A DNA stretch of 64,000 bases from CAWAMR01 sp963783095 (GCA_963783095.1 CAWAMR010000001.1:62001-126000), one strand, 5' to 3'; shown: positions 10,976 through 19,218, counted from the first letter of the stretch. Notes: generated from the sequence alone by a model not told the origin. Made by a program: numbers and translations.

Positions 10976-11570
10976 CTCATGGGATTACAAAATTCTTACT
11001 CTTTTTCCACGTTCTTCGATCGGTCCCGATGCACGTTCCGTGCGCCGTGATGTGTTGCTTGCCATCGGCGCGCCCGACATCTTGCGCGAACCTAGTGTAA
11101 TACATCCCTGACACGCGCAGACTTCTCTATCTTCTCAAATCGCAGATGAATTTGCTGTTACCCAGGGCGGGTCGAGGTCGATAATCTCACTAACAATCGC
11201 CAAACTGGTTGCATGTTCAGTAATCTGCCGGAACGGAAAGGCTTCTCAACCTGTCCGCCCTGCAGCGACGAAAATCAGGCGTCCTCACTCCCTTGTCTCT
11301 CAGCGTGGGCCATATAATGCGTTTGCCCTGTCATCGATTTGTTAAGATCAACGCATTTGTGCAATTAAATGGGTTGATTCTTTCCTGCGCTGCTTTACAC
11401 TTGAACCAAGCGCCACGAGGGTCACACTGCCGCGGCTGGGCGCGAGGGGAGCGAAGTATATGTCCCGACCTGGTTATCGATGGTCTCGGAGCCGGTGCGC
11501 ATCTCACCAACGCGCACGGATTCACCAGACCAGCGCGTGCCCGATAAACCGTCTTCAGGAGGGGGCCTGT
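10976..11570. other. Intergenic stretch with no confident gene
   Basis: No open frame here has convincing protein character. A half-copy of the GGGCGGGTCGAGG repeat word (the main word of the 16.7-17.3 kb array) is seen near 11165. An alternative start for the FlgM-like gene (ATG 11480, another frame, reading MVSEPVRISPTRTDSPDQ) would need a frameshift. Confidence 0.5.
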
Positions 11571-11714
11571 TTGGAAACCCCGGCCAGGGAAGGTCCCGGC
11601 ATCCGACACGAACTTGTTGCTCGCGTGAGACACGAAATTCAAGCGGGCATTTATGAAACGTCGGCCAAGTTCGAGGCCGCTATGGAACGACTTCTCGACA
11701 ATATGGCCGGATGA
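11571..11714 (+). CDS. Small FlgM-like (anti-sigma-28) protein
   Basis: A TTG start at 11571 sits just after a strong ribosome binding site (AGGAGGGGG, 11558-11566). It encodes 47 residues ending at TGA 11712-11714. The core RHELVARVRHEIQAGIYET and EAAMERLLDNM has the pattern of the C-terminal sigma-binding helices of FlgM-like proteins (VxxIRxxIxxGxYxTxxKxxxAxxxLL). FlgM holds the flagellar sigma factor inactive; many planctomycetes have such short versions. An upstream in-frame ATG (11460) exists but its extra residues look non-coding. A frameshifted longer N-terminus from ATG 11480 is possible. A good terminator follows at once, so it is probably its own transcript. No flagellar genes are next to it. 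Confidence 0.5.
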   Translation: METPAREGPGIRHELVARVRHEIQAGIYETSAKFEAAMERLLDNMAG

Positions 11715-11742
11715 TCCGCAGCGCAGGATTACCTCGAAAGCA

Positions 11743-11790
11743 AAAGGGTTGCTCATCTGCTCACCACGGATGGGCAACCTTTCTTTTTTT
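11743..11790 (+). terminator. Rho-independent terminator after the FlgM-like gene
   Basis: AAAGGGTTGCTCATC (11743-11757) pairs, with one bulge and one wobble, with GATGGGCAACCTTT (11769-11782), followed by CTTTTTTT. Confidence 0.75.
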
Positions 11791-11881
11791 CTGAACCGTC
11801 TATCCGGAAATAAAAGGTTGGAGTGGATGAACGGGCCATAGCGCCAGTAGAATATACTCAACGTGGTCACCCCGAAGGCAT

Positions 11882-12140
11882 GGGAGCCCGCAGCGCCAGC
11901 AAGGCGGAATTCGTTTTGCCGGCTGAAGGCATTGGGAGCCCGCAGCGCCAGCAAGGCGGAATTCGTTTTGCCGGCTGAAGGCATTGGGAGCCCGCAGCGC
12001 AAGCAAGGCGGAATTCGTTTTGCCGGCTGAAGGCATTGGGAGCCCGCAGCGCCAGCAAGGCGGAATTCGTTTTACCGGCTGAAGGCATTGGGAGCCCGCA
12101 GCGCAAGCAAGGCGGAACTTGTTTTACCGGCGGCGGATGA
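11882..12140. repeat. Five 52-bp tandem repeats upstream of the Fur gene
   Basis: GGGAGCCCGCAGCGC recurs at 11882, 11934, 11986, 12038 and 12090, an exact 52-base period. Copies differ by isolated substitutions (CCAGC versus CAAGC, TTGCC versus TTACC). The array ends about 35 bases before the probable Fur start. The GGAGCCCGCAGCGCAAGCAAGG word recurs at 61584-61605, so the unit derives from a dispersed element. Confidence 0.92.
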
Positions 12141-12174
12141 GAGCCCCCGGCACCACCATCTCCGGAGCGTCATC

Positions 12175-12664
12175 TTGTCTCTACCGAGTATTCAGGTCTC
12201 GCAATCTCCGGAAGAGAAGTTCCGGGAATATCTCACAGAGCCGGGGCAAGCCGCAACGCTTCACCGGGCAACAGCGTGACCTGGTGCAACATATCTTTTC
12301 CCGGCACTCGCATTTCGACGCCGATCGACTGATCGATGATTTGCACGCCGCCAATCTCGGTATTAGCCGGGCCACGGTATATCGGACCTTGACCAAATTA
12401 GTCGATGCCGGCTTGTTGCGCCGCCTGGAAATCGGCCCGCGCACCTATTACGAACACGATTACGGCTACCCGCAGCACGAACATTTGATTTGCGAGAAAT
12501 GCGGGAAGATGATTGAATTCCAGCACCCGGCGATCGAAAGCGCCGTTCGGGAAGTGTGCGGCCAGCACCAGTTCCAAAGTGAGGGGCACACGCTCATGAT
12601 TCGGGGGGTTTGCGGCGATTGCAATCGCGCCCGAGCAACCAAGCGCCGACTGGATCTGATTTAA
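12175..12664 (+). CDS. Fur family metal-responsive transcriptional repressor (one frameshift)
   Basis: The protein reads SPEEKFREYL in one frame and, after a shift near 12237-12244, RGKPQRFTGQQRDLVQHIF and HFDADRLIDDLH in the next. It contains the Fur winged helix (ISRATVYRTLTKLVDAGLL) and the metal-binding dimerisation domain: HEHLICEKCGK with one CxxC, and VCGDCN with the second CxxC. A histidine-rich segment (YYEHDYGYPQHEHLI) supplies regulatory-site ligands. Fur proteins repress metal-uptake genes when metal-loaded. TTG 12175 is the most likely start because the pre-shift frame holds the conserved N-terminal helix, but no strong ribosome binding site confirms it. A 52-bp repeat array sits in its upstream region. 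Confidence 0.85.
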
Positions 12665-12708
12665 TCGCGCCTGGTAGCGCGAGATTCCCCAATTTTCCGT
12701 AAAAACAC

Positions 12709-12742
12709 TTGACAGTTGGCCTTGCATGAAGTGACATGTTAC
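12709..12742 (+). promoter_or_regulatory. Possible promoter upstream of the ExbB gene
   Basis: A consensus TTGACA lies at 12709-12714 in the gap between fur and exbB. The matching -10 region is poor (TGACAT at 17-bp spacing). ATTTTCCGTAAAAACAC just upstream is AT-rich. Offered only as a candidate. Confidence 0.3.
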
Positions 12743-12859
12743 ATACGGTAGAGTTTATCGAGTGAACGTAATCCCTACACTTTCCGATACCACTACGGTA
12801 GACGTGGGGAAATAACCATTCTCTCCATTGGCCCGTCAAAGCGAAGAGAGCATTTCACC

Positions 12860-13649
12860 ATGTTGTTTATCTCGCGTCTATCTCGTCCGCGTGGGCGTAC
12901 TGTCGGCCTGTTCGCCGTTGTGGTTGCAGCCTTGCTCGGTCTGGCGGATAACACCGCTTATGCAAAAACCAACATCATCATGCACATTGTCGAGTCGGCG
13001 GGCTGGGTCTTCGGTCCCATGCTGATGTTGATCTCGATCGGCCTGATTGCCTTGGTCGTCCTGCTTGCGCTGGATCTGCGCTTATCCATCGCCATCCCAC
13101 CGGGGTTTGTCGATGAGTTCACCGACACGGTCAATAAGCGCAAGTTCAAGGAAGCCTTTGAACTCGCGCGGAACGACCCTTCGTTTCTGGGTCGCGTGTT
13201 GACCGCCGGCATGAGCCGGCTGCAATACGGCCTGGAAGATGCCCGTGAAGCTGCTGCCAATATGCTCGAGAGCATCAAGTCCGACAAGGAACAGAAAAAC
13301 AACTATGCAGCGGTTATCGGTACGCTGGGGCCATTGCTCGGACTGGTCGGTACGGTGTACGGTATGATCCTGGCGTTTATCGTCCTCGGTGAAGGCGGTT
13401 CACCCGATCCGAAAGCGCTTGCCCAGGGTATTTCGGCATGCACTCGTCGTGACTTTGCTGGGTATCGGCGTGTCGGTGCCGGCGATTTTCTTCAACGCTT
13501 TCTTCCGGAATCGGATCATCCGTCTGTCGATGGACACCGGCCACATCGCCGATGATCTCTTGACGCAGATGTATCACAATTCCAAGAAGGCAGGCAGCCC
13601 CGGCTCGCCCACAAGTGCAACCGTTACCACTTCGGCACCGCCGCGGTGA
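12860..13649 (+). CDS. exbB: MotA/TolQ/ExbB proton channel family protein (one frameshift)
   Basis: ATG 12860 begins a signal-like hydrophobic stretch (VGLFAVVVAALLGLA). A first channel helix follows (FGPMLMLISIGLIALVVLLA), a cytoplasmic domain (NKRKFKEAFELARNDPSFLG), and the hallmark pair of helices (YAAVIGTLGPLLGLVGTVYG and ALVVTLLGIGVSVPAIFFNA). A shift near 13430-13437, apparently one extra base, separates GIS from HALVVTLL; both sides match the family, so I join them. ExbB forms the pentameric proton channel that works with ExbD to energise an envelope partner. It is first in a cluster of three exbD genes, a membrane protein and an anchored toroid protein on the same strand. Confidence 0.85.
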
Positions 13650-13681
13650 GGTAGGGATGACAAGGTGACAAGGTTCGGAAG

Positions 13682-13767
13682 ATGACAAGGTGACAAGGTG
13701 ACAAGGTGACGAGTTAGAAGAGCGGTTACATGTATTTTGTCACCTTGTCACCTTGTCACCTTGTCAT
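13682..13767. repeat. Perfect 29-bp inverted repeat made of 8-base tandem units
   Basis: The arms (13682-13710 and 13739-13767) are perfectly complementary and consist of tandem GTGACAAG / CTTGTCAC octamers, with a 28-base loop. Extra octamers precede the left arm at about 13657-13673. The structure lies between exbB and the first exbD, inside what otherwise looks like one operon, and could lower downstream expression. Confidence 0.92.
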
Positions 13768-13791
13768 GAAGAAACGTCTGGGAGAATCGCG

Positions 13792-14250
13792 ATGAGTCAC
13801 GGTGGTGGTGGTGACGATGAAATTGCTGAGCCGAATCTCACCCCCTTGCTTGACTTGGTGCTCCAGCTCGTCATGTTCTTTATGATCACGACCAATTTCG
13901 TGATGGAGCAGCTCAACGCCAGCATTCAGTTGCCGGAAGCAACCAGCGCCAAGCCGATCGACCGGGAAGCCAAGGACATCATATTTCTCAATGTAGACGA
14001 TAAAGGCAAGCTGCTTCCCCTCGGTGAGCCTCAGGCGCTGGAAACTCTGGTGGAGATCAACGGTTACATGGCTGGGCTCTATCAGTCGTTGCTGGCCTCG
14101 CGCGGCGAAGAGGGCGTCAAAAAAATGACCGTTGTGATTCGCGGCTCGAAAGACACCGACTTTGAACACATCTATAATGTCATGCTTGCGGCGAAGGCAA
14201 ACCATTTTCCCAACGTTCAATTGCGTGCGAACCTTCCGAAGAAAGGCTGA
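13792..14250 (+). CDS. exbD: ExbD/TolR biopolymer transport protein, copy 1
   Basis: ATG 13792 follows GGGAGAATCGCG and gives 152 residues; an upstream ATG (13753) lies inside the inverted repeat and is less likely. A single membrane helix with the ExbD signature (NLTPLLDLVLQLVMFFMITT) carries the conserved aspartate of PLLD needed for proton use. The periplasmic domain ends with VVIRGSKDTDFEHIYNVMLAA, the usual ExbD fold. It partners ExbB in the membrane. The gene ends 6 bases before the next exbD, so the two are likely translated together. Confidence 0.9.
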   Translation: MSHGGGGDDEIAEPNLTPLLDLVLQLVMFFMITTNFVMEQLNASIQLPEATSAKPIDREAKDIIFLNVDDKGKLLPLGEPQALETLVEINGYMAGLYQSLLASRGEEGVKKMTVVIRGSKDTDFEHIYNVMLAAKANHFPNVQLRANLPKKG

Positions 14251-14256
14251 ACCTGT

Positions 14257-14787
14257 ATGTTCGGTAAAAGAAGGAAGAGAGGTCCGAAGCCGGAAGAGGT
14301 AGCGCTGGGTCGCGTGGTCACGCCCATGCTCGACATGACCTTTCAACTTTTGTTTTTCTTCGTCATGCAGTTCAAACCGCCGATCTCCGAAGGCCAGATC
14401 GATTTTAATATGCCATCGGATGGGCCTTCGAACTCGCAGACCGTGGAGAACCAACTCGACGAGAAGCCCGACGAATATAAACTGACGATAATTGCGCCAA
14501 CCGGAATTCCAGCAGTCATCCAGTGGAGATCGGGCTTAGCGGAGCCGGAAACATTCGCACTCGACGAAAATCAATCCGTCGGTTCAATGATCAGAGCACT
14601 GGAAGACAAGCTCAAGACAATCACGAAGCCTGCAGAGGGTAAAGGAAAGCCGCCGGTGATCAATATTGAGTCGGACAAGAGGCTCAAATACGCGGTATTG
14701 ATCCTGATCATGGACGCTTGCAAGAAAAACGGTTTCAACAATGTCGGCGTCATGCCTCTTGGCAAGGATAAGAAGGGTCCAGCGTAG
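14257..14787 (+). CDS. exbD: ExbD/TolR biopolymer transport protein, copy 2
   Basis: 176 residues. A short basic N-terminus (FGKRRKRGPKPEEVALGR) precedes the membrane helix VTPMLDMTFQLLFFFVMQF with the conserved aspartate in PMLD. The periplasmic part ends with YAVLILIMDACKKNGFNNVG, the ExbD C-terminal fold. Compared with copy 1 it has a longer polar linker. It is nearly identical to copy 3 in both protein and DNA, apart from the variable linker after the membrane helix. Confidence 0.9.
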   Translation: MFGKRRKRGPKPEEVALGRVVTPMLDMTFQLLFFFVMQFKPPISEGQIDFNMPSDGPSNSQTVENQLDEKPDEYKLTIIAPTGIPAVIQWRSGLAEPETFALDENQSVGSMIRALEDKLKTITKPAEGKGKPPVINIESDKRLKYAVLILIMDACKKNGFNNVGVMPLGKDKKGPA

Positions 14788-15021
14788 GTTTCCGTTCGCA
14801 AACCCTCAGCCGTTTCAACGCCTGGTTTCCTGTCGAATAAAGCGCCGGCCTCGCGTGGCATGGATTGCGTGTTGCTGCGCGGCGAAGCGGCGATCGCAAT
14901 TATCCGGGAACTTTCTGTTCCCGTAATCCGTCTACTCTTCGATACGTCGCTGCAATTCCACGGCGAGCCGCCTTTCCACATTCAATTCATACGAGCTTGC
15001 CGAAGAAAGGATGATCCTTTT

Positions 15022-15561
15022 ATGTTCGGTATCGCGAAGCGGAAAAATCCGAAGCCGGAAGAGGTAGCGCTGGGCCGGGTGGTCACGCCCATGCTCGACA
15101 TGACCTTTCAACTTTTGTTTTTCTTCGTCATGCAGTTCAAACCGCCAATCTCCGAAGGCCAGATCGATTTTAATATGCTATCGGATGTGCCTGCACCTAC
15201 GGGTAGGCTGGACACCCCAGACGATATCGATAAGCCTGACGAATATAAACTGACGATATATGCGCCATCCGGAATTCCAGCAGTCATCCAGTGGAGATCG
15301 GGCGTAGCGGAGGCGGAAACATTCGCACTCGACGAAAATCAATCCGTCGGTTCGATGATCAGAGCACTGGAGGATAAGCTCAAGACAATCACGAAGCCTG
15401 CAGAGGGTAAAGGAAAGCCGCCGGTGATCAATATTGAGTCGGACAAGAGGCTCAAATACGCGGTATTGATCTTGATCATGGACGCCTGCAAAAAAACCGG
15501 TTTCAACAATGTCGGCGTCATGCCTCTTCCCAAGGAAAAGAAGAATATCGGCGGATTCTGA
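15022..15561 (+). CDS. exbD: ExbD/TolR biopolymer transport protein, copy 3 (recent duplicate of copy 2)
   Basis: 179 residues; ATG 15022 after AAGGATGATCC. Membrane helix and periplasmic domain match copy 2 almost residue for residue. Differences cluster in the linker (LSDVPAPTGRLDTPDDIDKP versus PSDGPSNSQTVENQLDEKP) and the last residues. The bases just before it (CCGAAGAAAGG near 15000) resemble the end of copy 1, so the duplicated block began inside the 3' end of copy 1. The 234 bases between copies 2 and 3 otherwise hold no clear gene. Confidence 0.9.
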   Translation: MFGIAKRKNPKPEEVALGRVVTPMLDMTFQLLFFFVMQFKPPISEGQIDFNMLSDVPAPTGRLDTPDDIDKPDEYKLTIYAPSGIPAVIQWRSGVAEAETFALDENQSVGSMIRALEDKLKTITKPAEGKGKPPVINIESDKRLKYAVLILIMDACKKTGFNNVGVMPLPKEKKNIGGF

Positions 15562-15636
15562 GATCCTTCTCAGATTTGGGAACCTTCCCAGTTATTCGCG
15601 CATCCAAAAGAGGGTAAGGAAAAAGGTGTCCATATC

Positions 15637-16707
15637 ATGCGTTATGGTCGACGAAACGAATCGGACTTCGCGCCAAACGGGCCAAATGTCTTCTTCCGCG
15701 CGAAGATTGGTTGCGCTGCGCTCATGGCCGGCCTCGGATTGGCGTTGATCGGCGTCCCCGCAAGGGGGCAACCGAAGGGGCAGCCGGAACTCTTACCGCC
15801 GCCTCGATTGCAAGGCGAGCCGTTAGTTGATCCGAATCTATCGAAGTTTGTCATTCCGACTCCACCCAAAGAGGAAGCCCCGCCTCCGGAAACTGAAACG
15901 GATGTCGCAAAACGGGTGCGGTTATGGCGTGAAGATCCCATGTTTGCAGCCATCGCGGACAAAGAGGAAGTCCTTGGCGGTAAAGCTTTTCCGGAAGAGG
16001 AAAAGGCCTACGACAAGATATTCAGACACGTGCATGAATTTTCGGAGGAAGTCCTGGCCCAGTATTCGCTCAAGAACCCGAACGGCAGGGGGCTTTCTCA
16101 TGCGGATCTGGTGGGGGATGTTCGGAAGGATTTCTTGCGAGAATTGATTCGGGTCGAGGGTCGCCTCGTTCGGATTCGCCCCATGAAACCGACCGATGGA
16201 CTGGCAAATCAGTTCGAGACTTTGTACGAAGGTTGGATTCTGAACAACAACAATCCGGATTATCCGATTTGCGTTGTATTCTCCGAGTTGCCGGCCGGCG
16301 TCGCGCCGGGCGATTCTCTGAGTTATCAAGCCCAGGTGGATGGATATTACTTCAAGCTGCGGAAGTATAAGTCGAAAGAAAAAATTCCTGCGAAAGAGCC
16401 GGGCAAAAAGGATCAGTACGTTGAACGGATTGCTCCCCTGCTTCTGGCGCGGACGATTGGAATCATTGAACCATCCACCGACAGTTGGGGTTTGGGGTCG
16501 TTTTTTATACCGGTGGTCGTGGTGATGGTTCTCGTTTTCGGAGCGATTGTGTTTGGACTGATGTGGTGGTTCCGACGGGAAGATAGGCAAGTACAAAAAA
16601 TGACTGGACAGGCGCTCGGAAAGAAAAACCCATTCGAGGAGGAACCCCCCCCAGGAGAATTGGGATTCGGCTTCAACCGGCTCAATCCTCCGACGTCGCC
16701 CAATTAG
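15637..16707 (+). CDS. Membrane-anchored exported protein of unknown function in the Exb cluster
   Basis: 356 residues with an N-terminal signal segment (IGCAALMAGLGLALIGVPARG, about 27-47), a proline-rich linker (PPPRLQGEP, PKEEAPPPETE), and a periplasmic domain that includes WILNNNNPDYPICVVFSELP and VERIAPLLLARTIG. A C-terminal membrane helix (FFIPVVVVMVLVFGAIVFGL, about 288-310) is followed by a short cytoplasmic tail (WWFRREDRQVQ). No known family is recognised. The domain between signal and anchor has an OB-like pattern (VEGRLVRIRPMKP), but this is weak. Its place between exbD and the anchored toroid gene suggests it belongs to the same envelope complex. Confidence 0.75.
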   Translation: MRYGRRNESDFAPNGPNVFFRAKIGCAALMAGLGLALIGVPARGQPKGQPELLPPPRLQGEPLVDPNLSKFVIPTPPKEEAPPPETETDVAKRVRLWREDPMFAAIADKEEVLGGKAFPEEEKAYDKIFRHVHEFSEEVLAQYSLKNPNGRGLSHADLVGDVRKDFLRELIRVEGRLVRIRPMKPTDGLANQFETLYEGWILNNNNPDYPICVVFSELPAGVAPGDSLSYQAQVDGYYFKLRKYKSKEKIPAKEPGKKDQYVERIAPLLLARTIGIIEPSTDSWGLGSFFIPVVVVMVLVFGAIVFGLMWWFRREDRQVQKMTGQALGKKNPFEEEPPPGELGFGFNRLNPPTSPN

Positions 16708-16724
16708 AAACCGCGATTTTGTAG

Positions 16725-17300
16725 GGCGGGTCGAGGCTTTGCAAGGCCCGCCGTGAGCCGCGCGATGTTGTCCCAGGCGGGCCTCGCAAAGCCTCGACCC
16801 GCCCTACCAGAAGGCCCGCCGTGAGCCGCGCGATGTTGTCCCAGGCGGGCCTCGCAAAGCCTCGACCCGCCCTACCAGAAGGCCCGCCGTGAGCCGCGCG
16901 ATGTTGTCCCAGGCGGGCCTCGCAAAGCCTCGACCCGCCCTACCAGAAGGCCCGCCTTGAGCCGCGCGATGTTGTCCCAGGCGGGCCTCGCAAAGCCTCG
17001 ACCCGCCCTACCAGAAGGCCCGCCGTGAGCCGCGCGATGATGTCCCAGGCGGGCCTCGCAAAGCCTCGACCCGCCCTACCAGAAGGCCCGCCGTGAGCCG
17101 CGCGATGATGTCCCAGGCGGGCCTCGCAAAGCCTCGACCCGCCCTACCAGAAGGCCCGCCGTGAGCCGCGCGATGTTGTCCCAGGCGGGCCTCGCAAAGC
17201 CTCGACCCGCCCTACCAGAGGCCCGCCGTGAGCCGCGCGATGTTGTCCCAGGCGGGCCTCGCAAAGCCTCGACCCGCCCTACCAGAGGGCCGCGGTGAGC
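16725..17300. repeat. 68-bp tandem repeat array, eight copies, with an inverted leading arm
   Basis: GGCCCGCC marks units at 16745, 16813, 16881, 16949, 17017, 17085, 17153 and 17220: seven steps of 68, 68, 68, 68, 68, 68 and 67 bases. A ninth, degenerate unit follows (about 17287). Each unit holds GCAAAGCCTCGACCCGCCC; the array starts with its reverse complement (GGGCGGGTCGAGGCTTTGC near 16726). Variation between units is limited to single bases (GTTGTC versus GATGTC, CCGTGA versus CCTTGA). It fills the gap between the membrane-protein gene and the toroid gene. Confidence 0.95.
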
Positions 17301-17475
17301 CCTGCCAGAAGTCCAGCGCAAAAGTTATGAGAAAGTTCTCGTAAAGCGCCCTATAAAGAGGTAAGATTGAAGTTTTGAGAAACGTATTGCTGCCTCTTGA
17401 AGCGATAGTGTCTGCCGATTCAATTCGCTATTTATATCCATCCTGGTCGTTATGACCTGAAAGGAGTGGTTCGCC

Positions 17476-19086
17476 GTGGCATCCAAGTCGCAAGCCGAAA
17501 TCGCCGCTGAAAACGGCAAGCCGGCAAAAAGTTCTTCTCCACCCGTGATTCGCAAACTCGAGTACGCCACCGAGGATGGGCGGACTCGGCTCCTGAAGCG
17601 CCAGGTTCCGGCCTGGATCATCAGCGGTCTTTTGCACGTGATCCTGATCGCAGGCTACATCATGATCATGAGCCTGATTCCGGAAAAGACCGAGGCTAAA
17701 GATCCGGAAATTCCCATCGTTACCAAGGTCGAACCTGCTGAGGATCCGAAGGAAGACCTCACCAATCAAGATCCGGGGCTGGATCCCGACTTGCAGGCCG
17801 CCGTTGAAGTCGATCGTACTGCAGACGTTGTCGTCGACGCCAAGGTGGTCGACGGCGAACCATCCGGTCTGCCGAACCAGGATAGCGAGGTCTCTGCCGT
17901 GACCCAGGTAGAAGGAGGCCTCATTGGTGATGCGGGAACTCCGGGTGCAACGGGTGAAATGCTCGAGTCGGGCATGAAAGCGGGCGATGGCGGCGCTGGT
18001 TCATTGATCTCGACCGGCAATTTGCGGGGCCGAAGCGGGGCCACTCGCGAGAAAATGTTGCGATCTTACGGCGGCAACGATGATACCGAACGGGCCGTTG
18101 CCTTGGGTTTGGCCTGGATCGCCAAGCAGCAGAAGTCCGATGGCCACTGGGAATACGACCAGGGCCAGCAGAACGAGCACATCGCCGCGACCGGCATGTC
18201 GCTTCTTCCCTTCCTCGCCGCTGGTGAAACGCACATATTTGCCAAGAAATACAAGCGAACCGTCTCGCTCGGACTCGACTACCTCTATAAGAAACTCGGC
18301 CCGAATGGGGTGTTTGCCGGAGCCGGCACCAACTATGCTCAAGGCATCGGCACGATTCCATTCTGTGAAGTGGCCGGTATGACCCAAGATCCCAAGTACA
18401 AGGAGGCCGCCAAGCGAGCCTGCAACTATCTTATCAGCATTCAAGCCGACAACGGCAGTTGGGGCTATAACGGCAAGGCTGACGGCGACACCTCGATCGT
18501 TGGCTGGCAGGTTCAGGCACTCAAGAGCGGCAAGCTCGCCGGCGTCGCGGTTCCGGATGACGTCTTCAAGAAAGCGGAGAAGTTCCTGCAGAGCGTTGCT
18601 TCCGAAAGCGAGTCGCAATACGGCTATCGCACTCCAGGCGGTTCGGAACGGCTGACGGCGGTTGGCCACCTGTGCCGGCAATACATGGAGCACTGGGGGC
18701 CCAAACAACCCGGTTTGGCTCGCGGTGTTACCTGGATGTGGAATAACCACAAGCCGACCATCGGCGATATGTACTACACCTACTATGCCACGCAAGTGTT
18801 CCACTTCTTCGATGGACCATCATGGCATCGAGACTGGAACCCCGCCATGCAGAAGGCACTCTTGCCGACTCAGAACACCGACAAAACCAGGGGTGTAAAG
18901 CCGGGTGACATCGGCTGCTGGAACCCCGACAAGGGCAGCATCGGTGCCCAGTGCGGCAAACTTGGAACGACCTGCCTGTGCGTGCTGACTCTGGAAGTGT
19001 TCTATCGTCACCTGCCTCTGTACAAACGAGAAGGTGCCGGTGGCGGAGCTTTGCCGGTCCTCGAAAAGGGCGCGGCGAAGAAGTAA
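17476..19086 (+). CDS. Membrane-anchored prenyltransferase/squalene-oxidase-repeat (alpha/alpha toroid) protein
   Basis: GTG 17476 follows AAAGGAGTGG and gives 536 residues. A cytoplasmic N-terminus precedes one membrane helix (WIISGLLHVILIAGYIMIM, about 47-66), placed like a TonB anchor. A long acidic periplasmic linker (about 70-190) follows. Residues about 195-520 are a toroid: repeated QxxxGxW/GxxG units such as IAKQQKSDGHWEYD, YLISIQADNGSWGYNG and GIGTIPFCEVAGMTQDP. The catalytic DxDD motif of squalene-hopene cyclases is not visible, so cyclase activity is not supported. Closest known architecture is 'terpene cyclase-like repeat' proteins of planctomycetes, of unknown role. With ExbB and three ExbDs upstream, it is a candidate PMF-driven load. 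A terminator-like hairpin follows. Confidence 0.85.
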   Translation: MASKSQAEIAAENGKPAKSSSPPVIRKLEYATEDGRTRLLKRQVPAWIISGLLHVILIAGYIMIMSLIPEKTEAKDPEIPIVTKVEPAEDPKEDLTNQDPGLDPDLQAAVEVDRTADVVVDAKVVDGEPSGLPNQDSEVSAVTQVEGGLIGDAGTPGATGEMLESGMKAGDGGAGSLISTGNLRGRSGATREKMLRSYGGNDDTERAVALGLAWIAKQQKSDGHWEYDQGQQNEHIAATGMSLLPFLAAGETHIFAKKYKRTVSLGLDYLYKKLGPNGVFAGAGTNYAQGIGTIPFCEVAGMTQDPKYKEAAKRACNYLISIQADNGSWGYNGKADGDTSIVGWQVQALKSGKLAGVAVPDDVFKKAEKFLQSVASESESQYGYRTPGGSERLTAVGHLCRQYMEHWGPKQPGLARGVTWMWNNHKPTIGDMYYTYYATQVFHFFDGPSWHRDWNPAMQKALLPTQNTDKTRGVKPGDIGCWNPDKGSIGAQCGKLGTTCLCVLTLEVFYRHLPLYKREGAGGGALPVLEKGAAKK

Positions 19087-19107
19087 ACGACCAGCCCATG
19101 ACCGGGG

Positions 19108-19187
19108 AGCGGAGGAGCAGAGCAGAAAAGTGACAGGGCAGATTGCCCGGTCCCGTTTCTGCCTTGCTCCTCCGCTTCTTTCTTTGC
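19108..19187 (+). terminator. Terminator-like hairpin after the toroid gene
   Basis: AGCGGAGGAGCAGAGCAGAAA (19108-19128) pairs with TTTCTGCCTTGCTCCTCCGC (19156-19175) with one or two mismatches and is followed by TTCTTTCTTTG. It ends the Exb/toroid cluster. Confidence 0.65.
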
Positions 19188-19218
19188 AAAGCCACACGTC
19201 ATTGCCTCGCAATGCGAG

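Noticed and set aside
16725..17300. Protein-coding repeat (minus-strand ORF 17076-17321 reading RPAWD-type repeats)
   Set aside because: It is a translation of the 68-bp array; the period of 68 is not a multiple of three.
17476..19086. True squalene-hopene cyclase
   Set aside because: Toroid repeats are present, but the DxDD catalytic motif is not seen and the protein has a membrane anchor and acidic linker instead.
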